Below are positions 24,973-34,060 of a DNA stretch of 64,000 nucleotides, piece after piece. A program made the translations under genes and the position numbers. The notes beneath the pieces were generated by a model that saw only the letters and a program-made list of their open reading frames with translations, was not told the DNA's origin and made no database searches. Origin of the DNA: an uncultured Sunxiuqinia sp. (GTDB lineage Bacteria > Bacteroidota > Bacteroidia > Bacteroidales > Prolixibacteraceae); assembly GCF_963678245.1 (NCBI RefSeq), contig NZ_OY782773.1, forward strand, positions 1 through 64,000, given 5' to 3'. The first letter of the stretch is position 1; the number at the start of each line of letters is the position of its first letter.

Positions 24973-25209
24973 ATGGAAAACAAGACAATTAGAAGAACTT
25001 TGTACAGAGTTCTAAGAAAAACAGGCGTGCCTCGAAAAGAAATTGAGTTGGACGCTGCATTTAATGACGATCTGAATTTTGATCAGGTAGATTGGGCTTT
25101 GTTCCTTTTTTACCTGGAAGACTTTTTTAAGATTGACGTGAAAGATGAAGAAATATCAAGAATGCATGTGGTAAAAGATACCTTAAGTTTTGTGGAGCAC
25201 ATGGCATAA
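24973..25209 (+). CDS. Acyl-carrier-protein-like protein lacking the phosphopantetheine serine
   Basis: 78-residue four-helix acyl-carrier-like protein. Alignment by eye to the carrier motif (DLGADSLD in E. coli) gives DLNFDQVD at residues 33-40, with Gln38 where the modified Ser should be; the downstream acidic helix II (WALFLFYLEDFF) and a helix IV like LSFVEHM are kept. Without Ser it cannot carry an acyl chain in the normal way. It stands alone with its own strong terminator. It may be a regulatory or structural relative; no fatty acid or polyketide gene is nearby. Confidence 0.7.
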   Translation: MENKTIRRTLYRVLRKTGVPRKEIELDAAFNDDLNFDQVDWALFLFYLEDFFKIDVKDEEISRMHVVKDTLSFVEHMA

Positions 25210-25240
25210 CGGGTCAGTTAATTTTAAATTATGAAATTGA

Positions 25241-25271
25241 GACGTTCTTACATAGAGCGTCTTTTTTTTTT
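25241..25271 (+). terminator. Intrinsic terminator after the ACP-like gene
   Basis: GACGTTCT (25241-25248) pairs with AGAGCGTC (25254-25261), with one G-T pair, around a 5-base loop, followed by a run of ten T and more. It matches a textbook factor-independent terminator. Confidence 0.9.
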
Positions 25272-25341
25272 AGTTCGTCAGATTTCGAACAAGATTAGTA
25301 AATTGGATGTTAAAATGCTGTATTAACTTAAAATCATAATT

Positions 25342-26154
25342 ATGGAATATTTTGACGGAGCTTCTGAATGGATATCTGAAATGATTGTTGTCTATGGGAT
25401 GAAATTGGTTTCAGCATTAATTACATTAGTCGTTGGCCTTTGGATTATTAAATTAATCACGAACGCTATCTCGAAAATGATGGATAAAAGGAATGTCGAT
25501 CCTTCATTGCGTGGATTTTTGAAAAGTATTATTGGAATTACTTTAAAAGTTCTGCTAGTTGTTTCTGTTATCAGTATGATGGGTATTCAAATGACCTCCT
25601 TTATCGCCATTCTGGGTGCTGCCGGTTTGGCTGTTGGTATGGCTTTGTCCGGTACCTTGCAAAATTTTGCTGGAGGTGTCATTATTTTAATTATCAAACC
25701 TTTCAAGGTGGGTGATTATATTGAAGCTCAGGGCTATGCCGGTTCTGTTCGTGAAATTCAGATTTTTAATACTGTTTTGAAAACGCCGGATAATGTAACA
25801 ATTGTAATTCCTAACGGAGGATTGTCAACGGGCTCAATTAAAAATTACTCAGCTGAGGAGCAACGCCGTGTTGATTTTGTTTTCGGTATTGCCTATGGTG
25901 ACGATTACGATAAGGCAAAAGCGGTGATTACAAAATTGATCGAAGCTGATTCTCGTTCGCTGAAAGACCCAGCTCCTTTTATTGTTCTTGGCGAGTTGGC
26001 TGACAGTTCGGTGAATATCACTGTCCGTGTATGGACAAAAGCTTCGGATTATTGGGGATTCAAGTTTGATATGACCGAAAGAGTTTATAAAGAGTTCCCA
26101 AAAGAAAACCTGAACATTCCGTTTCCACAAATGGATATTCACCTTCAGAAGTAA
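25342..26154 (+). CDS. mscS: Small-conductance mechanosensitive channel MscS
   Basis: 270 residues, close to E. coli MscS (286). Three N-terminal membrane helices; the pore helix TM3 is the Ala/Gly-rich AAGLAVGMALSGTLQNFAGG with the following IIKPFKVGDYIEAQG that starts the cytoplasmic beta domain. The vestibule part (VVIPNGGLSTGSIKNYS, VDFVFGIAYGDDYDKAK) is complete. It releases solutes on hypo-osmotic shock. Stands 34 bases before the DUF3078 gene, possibly co-transcribed. Confidence 0.92.
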   Translation: MEYFDGASEWISEMIVVYGMKLVSALITLVVGLWIIKLITNAISKMMDKRNVDPSLRGFLKSIIGITLKVLLVVSVISMMGIQMTSFIAILGAAGLAVGMALSGTLQNFAGGVIILIIKPFKVGDYIEAQGYAGSVREIQIFNTVLKTPDNVTIVIPNGGLSTGSIKNYSAEEQRRVDFVFGIAYGDDYDKAKAVITKLIEADSRSLKDPAPFIVLGELADSSVNITVRVWTKASDYWGFKFDMTERVYKEFPKENLNIPFPQMDIHLQK

Positions 26155-26188
26155 TCAGAATTTTAGAATCTAGAATCAAAATTAATCT

Positions 26189-27082
26189 ATGAAACGTTTT
26201 TTTATTCTCTTAATATTTTTGCCGCTTGTCGGTTTTTCTCAGTCAAACAACGATACAATAAAAGTATGGAAATTTGGAGGAGATGCATCAATCAACTTTT
26301 CACAAGTTTCACTTTCAAATTGGTCAGCAGGAGGTAAAAGTTCAGCTTCAGGAACATTCCTTTTTAATGCTTTTGCCAATTATGAGAAAGATAAAGTCAG
26401 TTGGGAAAATTCGTTGAATTTGGGGTATGGCCTGATGAAGGAAGAGGGCGATCAAACGGTAAAAACTGACGACAAAATAGACTTTAGCTCCAAGTATGGA
26501 CTTAAAGGGAAAAGTAAGATATATTACACGCTTTTGTTTAACTTTCGTACCCAAATGACTAATGGATACAAGTATCCGGATCGCGATAATGCTATTTCAA
26601 CGTTTATGGCTCCGGGATATTTGACATTGGCCTTAGGTGCTGACTACAAGCCGAACGATAAATTTTCACTTTTTGTTTCTCCTTTAACAGGTAAAATGAC
26701 TGTGGTTTCGGATGATGATCTTTCCGATCAAGGAGCATTTGGAGTTGATCCGGGAAAAAAGAGCCGTACCGAATTGGGAGCTTTTCTGAAAACTCAGTTT
26801 AAAACAACTGTGGTTGAAAACGTGAGTTTGGAAACAAAACTCGATCTTTTTTCAAATTACCTGGATAAGCCTGAGAATATAGATATTCACTGGGATGTGT
26901 TAATTAATATGAAAATCAACGACTATCTATCGGCAAATCTGATTACAAATCTAATTTACGATGATGATGTCGACATCGCTGTTGATTCGAATAACAATGG
27001 AGTGATTGATGATGCTGATGATAGAAGTCCACGCGTACAATTTAAAGAGTTGTTTGGCGTTGGACTAAGCTTTAAGTTCTAA
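26189..27082 (+). CDS. DUF3078 outer-membrane-barrel-like protein
   Basis: 297-residue exported protein with signal MKRFFILLIFLPLVGFSQ and beta-rich sequence throughout. The family mark is the N-terminal WKFGGDASINFSQVSLSNWSAGGKSS, found in Bacteroidota DUF3078 proteins. It ends in aromatic GVGLSFKF like an outer-membrane barrel. A Ca-binding-like loop (DSNNNGVIDDADD) lies near residue 275. Function is not known for the family; position after mscS hints at envelope homeostasis at most. Confidence 0.78.
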   Translation: MKRFFILLIFLPLVGFSQSNNDTIKVWKFGGDASINFSQVSLSNWSAGGKSSASGTFLFNAFANYEKDKVSWENSLNLGYGLMKEEGDQTVKTDDKIDFSSKYGLKGKSKIYYTLLFNFRTQMTNGYKYPDRDNAISTFMAPGYLTLALGADYKPNDKFSLFVSPLTGKMTVVSDDDLSDQGAFGVDPGKKSRTELGAFLKTQFKTTVVENVSLETKLDLFSNYLDKPENIDIHWDVLINMKINDYLSANLITNLIYDDDVDIAVDSNNNGVIDDADDRSPRVQFKELFGVGLSFKF

Positions 27083-27152
27083 CATATGTCTATGTATCCA
27101 GCAAATTTAGCTAGCCTTATTAACAATAAATATTCGTTTGTGTGATAAACTG

Positions 27153-27176
27153 GATCGTTTTGGTACCAAAACGATC
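27153..27176. repeat. Perfect 24-base palindrome
   Basis: GATCGTTTTGGT followed by its exact reverse complement, with a further AACT/AGTT pair outside it (one extra G on the left). It lies 70 bases past the DUF3078 stop in an AT-rich gap. It could form a hairpin in RNA or be a dimer-binding site in DNA; no T-run follows. Confidence 0.5.
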
Positions 27177-27304
27177 AGTTCATCTAATGGAGTAAGAAAA
27201 GCTTGATTTATTGGTAGCATATGATGTATTTTTGAAAGAGCAAATAGAGATTAAGCGAGGTTAAGCTTTTTTTCTTTCATTCACTCTTAAGCGCACAAGC
27301 AATC

Positions 27305-27335
27305 AAAAGCCGGTGAGTCCTTCACCGGCTTTTTC
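27305..27335. terminator. Bidirectional intrinsic terminator
   Basis: AAAAGCCGGTGA (27305-27316) and TCACCGGCTTTT (27322-27333) form a G+C-rich stem with an A-tract on one side and a T-tract on the other, so it can work on both strands. It lies between the convergent DUF3078 and S4-domain genes. Confidence 0.88.
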
Positions 27336-27541
27336 TATTTTATTTCTACTGTTTCGCCTTCAAATTCGATAACATCACCTTTTCGAAGTTTGGCTCGTTT
27401 TCGATATTCTGTTTTTCCGTTTAGCAGAACCAGGCCATCTTCAACCACAATTTTTGCCATTCCGCCTGATTCAACCAACCGCAGTAATTTTAGAAGTTTA
27501 ATCAGTTCGATGTATTCTGTTTTCAATTCAAATTCGGTCAT
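27335..27541 (-). CDS. Small S4-domain RNA-binding protein (YbcJ/YaaA-like)
   Basis: 68 residues consisting of one S4 fold: FELKTEYIELIKLLKLLRLVESGGMAK, VVEDGLVLLNGKTEYRKRAKLRKGDVIEFEG. This is the stand-alone S4 family thought to bind structured RNA on the ribosome. First stop is at the edge of the shared terminator. It follows the MmcQ gene by 10 bases in the same direction, suggesting one transcript. Confidence 0.85.
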   Translation of the reverse strand: MTEFELKTEYIELIKLLKLLRLVESGGMAKIVVEDGLVLLNGKTEYRKRAKLRKGDVIEFEGETVEIK

Positions 27542-27551
27542 AAATTTTGAG

Positions 27552-27905
27552 TTAGAGTTTTTTCAATTCAGCTTGTTGTTTTTTTGGTAGTTTTTCAACA
27601 ATCAACCTGTATGAATTATCGATCCAGTCCAGAATAAGTTGATTGGGAACAGATCCGTCGACCAGTATCGTGTTCCATTGTTGTTTGTTCATGTGGTAAC
27701 CCGGTAGCACGCATGAATAGTGTTCGCGAAGCTCAATCGCTTTTTCCGGATCGCACTTTAGGTTGATACGTAAATCCCCTTCCAGGTTGGTCAAGGCAAA
27801 CATCTTCCCCATCACTTTAAAAACCAGTGTCGTTTCATTAAACGGAAACCCTTCGGACACTCCTTTTTTGGAGATGCAGTAATTTCTTAGCTCTTCAATA
27901 TTCAT
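27552..27905 (-). CDS. MmcQ/YjbR family protein
   Basis: 117 residues of the CyaY-like MmcQ/YjbR fold: NIEELRNYCISKKGVSEGFPF, MGKMFALTNLEGDLRINLKCDPEKA, YHMNKQQWNTILVDGSVP and a helical end. Described as DNA-binding from its fold, with no known target. ATG 27905 is preferred to the TTG three bases upstream. It lies between yraN and the S4 gene on the minus strand. Confidence 0.87.
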   Translation of the reverse strand: MNIEELRNYCISKKGVSEGFPFNETTLVFKVMGKMFALTNLEGDLRINLKCDPEKAIELREHYSCVLPGYHMNKQQWNTILVDGSVPNQLILDWIDNSYRLIVEKLPKKQQAELKKL

Positions 27906-27950
27906 CAAATCATATTTAACGATTCAAAAATACGGAAATATTCAGAGGTT

Positions 27951-28313
27951 TCAGGCCGTTGGATAAAAAGCATCTTTTATATGTTCCAATTCGAAGTTTT
28001 GTCCGTAGAAAACAATAGAGATCACATCAAAACGAGTATCACAGTGGCTGTTTTTCTCAAAAATATAGGATTCAGCAGCATTCACTAAAAAACGAATTTT
28101 CTTATTGCTTACGGCTTCCGAAGGATGTTCATAGCTGTCATTGCTTCGTGTCTTTACTTCTACAATTACCAACTCATCTTTGTCTTGGGCAATAATATCG
28201 ATTTCATAGTAATGAGCACGCCAATTGGTTTCCAAAATCTGATACCCCAATGAGCGCAAATGTTCTTGCGCGATTGCTTCACCTTTGTTTCCAATTTCTT
28301 TTTGCTGACTCAT
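27951..28313 (-). CDS. YraN/UPF0102 family nuclease-like protein
   Basis: 120 residues from ATG 28313 (the extra 25 residues up to 28388 are not family-like). Restriction-endonuclease-like fold with GNKGEAIAQEHLRSLGYQIL, the catalytic-type EIDIIAQDKDELVIVEVKTR (D-x-n-ExK pattern) and KKIRFLVNAAESYI. Usually near ribosomal or DNA-processing genes; activity unproven. Divergent from the efflux operon: the starts are 134 bases apart. Confidence 0.87.
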   Translation of the reverse strand: MSQQKEIGNKGEAIAQEHLRSLGYQILETNWRAHYYEIDIIAQDKDELVIVEVKTRSNDSYEHPSEAVSNKKIRFLVNAAESYIFEKNSHCDTRFDVISIVFYGQNFELEHIKDAFYPTA

Positions 28314-28447
28314 ATTATTGTTTATTGATGTAACAAGATAGTTCAATGGATAATAAGTACAAAATTTGTAATTTATTACATCAAACAATTTTAGTCTTTA
28401 GTCGTATAGTAATAAACATGTGTTCTTTTAATAAACTTCCTTTTGCT

Positions 28448-29683
28448 ATGGTGAAATATTTCTTGTTTTTATTTGTAATATATGCAGGAGTGTCCGGTGC
28501 GCAAGAAAACATGCTACTCCTTCAACAGGCGGTTGATTCCGCTTTACAAAACAATCCTGATCTGAATCAAGCAAATGCTATTTTGAAGCAGAAAGAAAGT
28601 GAATGGCGAACTCTTACCGGAATTGAAGCACCTGAAATTAGCTATTTTGAAGAAGGAGTCAATCCGGGTGTGCCCAAACCCTTCGAAGAAAGACGATGGA
28701 CCATTGCTCAATCAGTCGATTTCCCGTTAACCACTATTTATCGACTAAAAGCGGTTAAAGAGGAGGCCAAAGCGGTGGGATTTCGAATAAAGGCGATGGA
28801 AAATGAAATTAAGTCGCAGGTTAAATCGCGCTACATTGAAGTGCTTTATGCTATTCATTTGAAGGAAGTTGGAGGACGTCAGAAAAAATTGGCTGATGAA
28901 CTTTACAATGCAGCCTACACCCAGTTTGAAACCGGAATGGGCAACGGCATCGATTTGTTGAATGCTGAGCTGCAAGTCTCAGAGGCTGAAAATGTACTGA
29001 GCGAAGCCGATCGCTTGTTGCACATGGCTCGGTACAGTTTGTTTTACCTGATGGGGCTTGAAGTTTCGGAGATTAACTATGACATTCAGTTTTCAGATTC
29101 GCTAAAAAGTCGGCCCGTTGAAATTGATCAAATACAGGCTTTGGCCAAGTTGCAGGAGCAGCCCAATTACATGGCTGCTTTGTGCGATTTTAATGCTTCC
29201 AGTAATAAGTTGAAAGAAGCGAAAAGCAACATCCTACCCGATATTCGTCTCAATTTATACAAGCAAAATTACGGTGGAGGATATAGTTATACTGGATTTG
29301 AAGTTGGATTGAGTATTCCGATTTGGCTGCCTTTTGAGCAAAAAGGGAAAATTGAGATGGCTCAAGCCCGGCAAACCGAAATTGAATGGCAGCAAAAGTC
29401 CATTGAATTGGATATGAAACAGCAGATTGAACATGCCTGCCACAGCTATAAAAGCAGCAAGCAGATTATCGACCGATATAATGAAACGATGAGCACTAAA
29501 TCGCAAAAGTTACAGCAGCTAAGTTTGAAAGCATACCAGTTGGGTGAGAGTGATTTGTTGAACCTGATTAATGCCCAGCAGACGTATTTGTTGAATCAAA
29601 AGCGATACCTCACAGCCTTGCGCGACTATTACTTACAGCTAGCACAATTGGAAAAGTTTCTCGATCAAGAATTAGTCTATTAA
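28448..29683 (+). CDS. TolC-family outer-membrane factor of a metal efflux system (CzcC/CusC-like)
   Basis: 411 residues from ATG 28448, giving signal peptide MVKYFLFLFVIYAGVSGAQ; the frame extends to 28346 but without a signal there. Two repeated TolC halves are visible: LQQAVDSALQNNPDLNQANA ... YTQFETGMGNGIDLLNAELQVSEAENVL, then NYMAALCDFNAS ... AYQLGESDLLNLINAQQTYLLNQKRY. It forms the exit duct for the CzcB/CzcA pair that follows after 11 bases. Confidence 0.86.
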   Translation: MVKYFLFLFVIYAGVSGAQENMLLLQQAVDSALQNNPDLNQANAILKQKESEWRTLTGIEAPEISYFEEGVNPGVPKPFEERRWTIAQSVDFPLTTIYRLKAVKEEAKAVGFRIKAMENEIKSQVKSRYIEVLYAIHLKEVGGRQKKLADELYNAAYTQFETGMGNGIDLLNAELQVSEAENVLSEADRLLHMARYSLFYLMGLEVSEINYDIQFSDSLKSRPVEIDQIQALAKLQEQPNYMAALCDFNASSNKLKEAKSNILPDIRLNLYKQNYGGGYSYTGFEVGLSIPIWLPFEQKGKIEMAQARQTEIEWQQKSIELDMKQQIEHACHSYKSSKQIIDRYNETMSTKSQKLQQLSLKAYQLGESDLLNLINAQQTYLLNQKRYLTALRDYYLQLAQLEKFLDQELVY

Positions 29684-29694
29684 AATTCATCATC

Positions 29695-30894
29695 ATGATA
29701 CAATTCAAACATTATTTATTGTTTATCTTAATCGGCGGATTGCCCTTGTTTTTGGTATCCTGCTCAGGCGATAAAGTTGCAAACGAAACTGCAGCCGAAA
29801 TATCGGAAACACCGCCATCAATATCAGGTGATTCAGGAGGAAAGTTGGTGATTCATCTTTCGGATAAAGAGAAAGGCGAATTGAAAATAGAAACGGCAAA
29901 GGTTTCGAGCAATGTGCAAAATTATAGTTTGCTGGCGCCGGGAGTTGTTTTTCCGGCATTGGGGCATGTCAGTATTATCAGTACTCCAATCGATGGACGA
30001 ATTAGTGCAGTGATGGTTCGGGAAGGCGACCTCATCAGGCAGGGGCAGGAGCTATTTAAAATTGAAAGCCTTGTATTTGGAAACATGGTAGCTGAGTATT
30101 TACAGGCTATAGCCGAAGAAAAATTTCAGACCACCCGTTTAGAGCGCATGAAGCAATTGGTAGAGCAAACCATCAGTTCCAAATCAGAATTGGACCGAGC
30201 CATGTCTGACTATCAGCGGGCAACGACAGCTTCTATTGCGGCTTTTGCCAAGTTGAAAGCCATTGGTGTTCCAAATCACGAGATTGAGGCCTTGAAAAAT
30301 GCCGACAAAATTGATCCAACCCTAAAAATCCATGCGCCCATTTCGGGCAGTTTAGACCAACGGATGGTTGAACTGGGGCAGTCGGTCAATGCTCTCGAAA
30401 AATTGGGTCGGATCATCGATCTGAAAAAAGTGCTGATCCGCGGTTATCTCAGTCCGGAAGATGCGCGTTTTATTGGTGTTGGGGATTCGGTAAAAATTAC
30501 CCGGCGCGAGAATGGAAGCGATAAACTAACTTCGGTAGTGACTTCGGTGAACCCGGGCTTGGATGAAGATAACCGATCGGTCGTTGTTAACATTGAGGTC
30601 AATTCGAGTAATGGATGGCCAAACCCGGGCGAAAATGTGCGGTTAGAAATTTCCACTAGTTCGGTGGGAGAAGTTTATGCAGTTCCTTTGAAAGCGGTGA
30701 CTTATGATGGCAATCGAGCCGTCGTTTTTGTGCAGAAAGATGGGAATACATTTGAAAAGAGATTTATTGAAATTGCCGAAATCAGGGATCAGTTTGCGAT
30801 TGTCAGTGGTGGTATGCAAGCCGACGAAGAACTAGCGGTTTCTCAGGTTTTTAGTTTAAAAGCACTTTCGCGTTACGAATTAATTGCTGAATAA
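29695..30894 (+). CDS. RND efflux periplasmic adaptor subunit (CzcB/CusB-like)
   Basis: 399-residue lipoprotein with lipobox LVSC after a 22-residue signal. Membrane-fusion-protein layout: barrel-sandwich half PGVVFPALGHVSIISTPIDGRISAV with VREGDLIRQGQELFKIESL, helical hairpin EYLQAIAEEKFQTTRLERMKQLVEQ, second half IHAPISGSLDQRMVELGQSV and the beta-barrel and membrane-proximal domains. No His-rich metal-binding tail as in some CusB. Middle gene of the tripartite operon; 20 bases to the pump gene. Confidence 0.87.
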   Translation: MIQFKHYLLFILIGGLPLFLVSCSGDKVANETAAEISETPPSISGDSGGKLVIHLSDKEKGELKIETAKVSSNVQNYSLLAPGVVFPALGHVSIISTPIDGRISAVMVREGDLIRQGQELFKIESLVFGNMVAEYLQAIAEEKFQTTRLERMKQLVEQTISSKSELDRAMSDYQRATTASIAAFAKLKAIGVPNHEIEALKNADKIDPTLKIHAPISGSLDQRMVELGQSVNALEKLGRIIDLKKVLIRGYLSPEDARFIGVGDSVKITRRENGSDKLTSVVTSVNPGLDEDNRSVVVNIEVNSSNGWPNPGENVRLEISTSSVGEVYAVPLKAVTYDGNRAVVFVQKDGNTFEKRFIEIAEIRDQFAIVSGGMQADEELAVSQVFSLKALSRYELIAE

Positions 30895-30914
30895 CAACCA
30901 AAACGACTTCAATT

Positions 30915-33900
30915 ATGCTCAATAAAATCATCGAATTTTCAGTAAGACAAAAGTTTGTAGCGCTGTCGTTGGTTGTGCTAATGGCCGCAGCGGGAGTCTA
31001 TTCTCTGTTGAGGATTCCCATTAACTCGTTGCCCGATGTTACGCCGGTTCAGGTGTTGGTCATCACAAAGGCCGGGCGTTATTCTCCGTACGATGTCGAA
31101 AAGCTGGTTAGCTACCCAATTGAAACCGCCATGAATGGCCTGCCCGATGTGAAAGAAGTGCGTTCTATTTCGCAGTTCGGATTGTCGGCTGTTACAGCTG
31201 AATTTCAGGAAAGTACCGATATTTATTTTGCTCGTCAGATAGTTAGCCAGCGTCTACAGTCGATTGCCGATGAGTTGCCACCCGATGTATCAGCCCCGCA
31301 ACTAGGACCAATTTCAACAGCCCTTGGCGAAATTTATCAATACGAAGTAAAAGGTGAAAACTACTCGCTAACCGAACTACGTGAAATACAAGATTGGCTG
31401 ATTGCCCCGCAGTTGAAAGTGGTTAAGGGAGTAACCGAAATTAACTCTTTTGGAGGATTTGTTAAGCAGTACGATGTCATTATTCAGCCTGGTAAAATGC
31501 GGAATTATGGGGTGGGCATTCAGGATATTATCAGTGCCATCGAACAAAATAACAGTGTATCGGGTGGAAACTACCTGAGACACAACCGCGAGCAATACAT
31601 TGTGCGTGGATTTGGCCAAATTAACAAGAAAGAAGACATCCTCAACATTGTCGTGACCAAGCTAGATAACAAGCCTGTTTTTATTAAAGATTTAGCCGAT
31701 GTAGAATTGGGGACACAAATTAGGCAAGGTGGAGTAACCCGCGATGGTAAAGGCGAAGTAGTCACCGGAATTGTGATGATGCTACGGGGAGGAAACGGGC
31801 GCGAAGTCATTGCAGGGATTGACGAGAAAATAACCTCTATCAATCAGAGTTTACCAGAAGGAGTAGAAATTGAAAAGTTTTATGACCAATCCGATTTAAT
31901 TAAACGTACAACAGGAACCATTACCACCAACCTGGTAGAAGGTGGTTTTTTGGTGATCGTCGTTTTGCTTTTAATGCTTGGAGAGATTTCAGGAGCGATT
32001 ATCGTGGCAATGGTTATCCCGTTTTCCATGCTATTTGCTTTTATTGGTATGCGCGAGTTTGGGGTGGCTGCCAACTTAATGAGTTTAGGAGCGATTGACT
32101 TCGGGATGGTGGTTGATGGTTCGGTGGTGATGGTTGAAAATATCATTCGCCGATTACACGATAATAAGAAAGGCCAATCTACCGATGAGACGATCGTTTC
32201 GGCGGCAAAACAAGTAGCCCGGCCCATCTTTTTTGGGGTGCTGATTATCTTGATGGTCTACGTTCCCATTATGACTTTTAGTGGGATGGAAGGAATTTTA
32301 TACCGTCCCATGGCAATTACCGTTGCAGCTGCGGTTCTTGGGTCGTTATTGTTAGCCTTGGTTTTTATTCCTTCAATTTCTGCGTTGGTTTTCAGACGGG
32401 GAGTAAAACCACGAAAAAATTGGCTGGTTAATTGGTTGCAGCCAATTTATCAGCGATTTCTGGAACGGAATATTCAAAAGCGCGTGGTGGTGCTTAGCAT
32501 TGCTTTGGCAGTTTTCGGATTGTCCATGGTGGTCATGTTCCGGCTTGGAAGTGAGTTTTTACCGGAATTGGAAGAGGGCTCCATATTGGTTGAGCAAGTT
32601 CGGATGCCTTCAGTAACGCTGGAAGAATCTATTGAAAATGCCAACTGGCTTGCCGGTCAGCTGATGAACGATATTCCGGAGATTAAAACGGTGGTTCCCA
32701 AAACCGGTCGATCGGACCTGGCAAACGACTGGATGGGCGTTCACCAAACCGATGTGTGGGTGGTTTTAAAAAAAACTGATGAGTGGAGGAAGGGAATATC
32801 AAAACCAGACATTATTGCTCAAATTGAGCCCTACCTGAAAACGGAGCCGGGCTTAGCATACAACTTTACCCAGCCTATTGCAATGCGTGTTGATGAGTTG
32901 ACCAGTGGCGTTAAATCCGATTTGGCGGTGAAAATTTATGGTGAAGATTTAGATGAATTAAATCGCATTGGAGAAGCCGTTTCGAAAGTTGTTTCAGGGA
33001 TGGAAGGAACGGAAAATTTCTTTGTGGAACAGCCTATTGGGCAACCCTATCTGACCATTGAAATTGATCGTGAAGCAGTTGCTTCATTTGGCTTGAATGT
33101 GGATGAAGTGCAGCAAGTAATTGAAGCCGGAATTGGTGGACAAGTAGCCGGACAGGTTTACGAGGGACAACGGCGGTTTGATATTCAGGTACGTTATCTG
33201 GAAGATATTCGTAAACAGTTACAACAGATTCAGGAAATTCCGGTGCATTTAGCCAATGGGCAGTTCATTCCATTGAAACGGGTAAGCAAAATTATAGCGC
33301 AGGAAGGACCTCGCGAGATTCAGCGCGAAAATGGCTGGAGGCGATTGATTGTGGGAGTCAACATTCAAGATATTGATATTGGAACCTATGTTTCCAATTT
33401 GCAGCAGGGTATAAATAATCAAGCCAACGTGCCGTCGGGCTATTTTCTGGAGTATGGGGGGACTTTTGAGAATCAGCGTCGGGCGATGAATCATTTGTTA
33501 TTGGTTGTGCCTTTATCGTTGTTTATAATCATTGGTTTGCTGTACCTCAATTTTCGAAATATGCGTTATGCTATGATTATTTTGCTGAACCTGCCTTTTG
33601 CATTATCCGGAGGTGTCTTCCTACTTTGGATGCGTGGAATGTATTTGTCGGTTTCAGCTAGTATTGGTTTTGTAGCCTTGTTCGGAGTGGCTGTGCTGAA
33701 CGGAATTGTATTATTGGATCACATCAATGAATTACGAAAGGAAAGCAAATTATCGCTGAAGAAAACAGTGATCAGCGGAGCAGCCGACCGCTTGCGCCCG
33801 GTTTTGATGACTGCTTTGGTAGCCAGTTTGGGTTTCATTCCAATGGCGTTTAACTCGGGACCTGGTTCTGAAGTTCAGCGACCGCTGGCAACAGTGGTTA

Positions 33901-34001
33901 TTGGTGGTTTGACTACCTCTACTTTGCTAACTCTTTTGGTGTTGCCTACCATTTATCTGTGGGTTGAAAAGCGGAGAAAGAAACCGGAAGCGATTCAATA
34001 G
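30915..34001 (+). CDS. czcA: Heavy-metal RND efflux pump (CzcA family)
   Basis: 1028-residue proton-driven inner-membrane exporter. N-terminal RQKFVALSLVVLMAAAGVYSLLRIP and PIETAMNGLPDVKEVRSIS are the HME-RND start. In TM4 the sequence DFGMVVDGSVVMVEN (residues 395-409) carries Asp395, Asp401 and Glu408, the DFG...D...EN proton/metal motif of divalent-cation pumps; the Cu/Ag type CusA has a different motif. Twelve membrane segments in two halves with two large periplasmic loops. Substrate likely Zn, Co, Cd or Ni; not decided. Ends at a strong terminator. Confidence 0.92.
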   Translation: MLNKIIEFSVRQKFVALSLVVLMAAAGVYSLLRIPINSLPDVTPVQVLVITKAGRYSPYDVEKLVSYPIETAMNGLPDVKEVRSISQFGLSAVTAEFQESTDIYFARQIVSQRLQSIADELPPDVSAPQLGPISTALGEIYQYEVKGENYSLTELREIQDWLIAPQLKVVKGVTEINSFGGFVKQYDVIIQPGKMRNYGVGIQDIISAIEQNNSVSGGNYLRHNREQYIVRGFGQINKKEDILNIVVTKLDNKPVFIKDLADVELGTQIRQGGVTRDGKGEVVTGIVMMLRGGNGREVIAGIDEKITSINQSLPEGVEIEKFYDQSDLIKRTTGTITTNLVEGGFLVIVVLLLMLGEISGAIIVAMVIPFSMLFAFIGMREFGVAANLMSLGAIDFGMVVDGSVVMVENIIRRLHDNKKGQSTDETIVSAAKQVARPIFFGVLIILMVYVPIMTFSGMEGILYRPMAITVAAAVLGSLLLALVFIPSISALVFRRGVKPRKNWLVNWLQPIYQRFLERNIQKRVVVLSIALAVFGLSMVVMFRLGSEFLPELEEGSILVEQVRMPSVTLEESIENANWLAGQLMNDIPEIKTVVPKTGRSDLANDWMGVHQTDVWVVLKKTDEWRKGISKPDIIAQIEPYLKTEPGLAYNFTQPIAMRVDELTSGVKSDLAVKIYGEDLDELNRIGEAVSKVVSGMEGTENFFVEQPIGQPYLTIEIDREAVASFGLNVDEVQQVIEAGIGGQVAGQVYEGQRRFDIQVRYLEDIRKQLQQIQEIPVHLANGQFIPLKRVSKIIAQEGPREIQRENGWRRLIVGVNIQDIDIGTYVSNLQQGINNQANVPSGYFLEYGGTFENQRRAMNHLLLVVPLSLFIIIGLLYLNFRNMRYAMIILLNLPFALSGGVFLLWMRGMYLSVSASIGFVALFGVAVLNGIVLLDHINELRKESKLSLKKTVISGAADRLRPVLMTALVASLGFIPMAFNSGPGSEVQRPLATVVIGGLTTSTLLTLLVLPTIYLWVEKRRKKPEAIQ

Positions 34002-34026
34002 GAACAAGTCGCGAAAAAGGTATTAG

Positions 34027-34060
34027 AAGGAGAACGTGTCAGCAGGTTCTCCTTTTTTTT
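34027..34060 (+). terminator. Intrinsic terminator of the metal efflux operon
   Basis: AAGGAGAAC (34027-34035) pairs with GTTCTCCTT (34046-34054), followed by T8. The stop codon of the opposite-strand carboxypeptidase gene overlaps the T-run. Confidence 0.88.
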
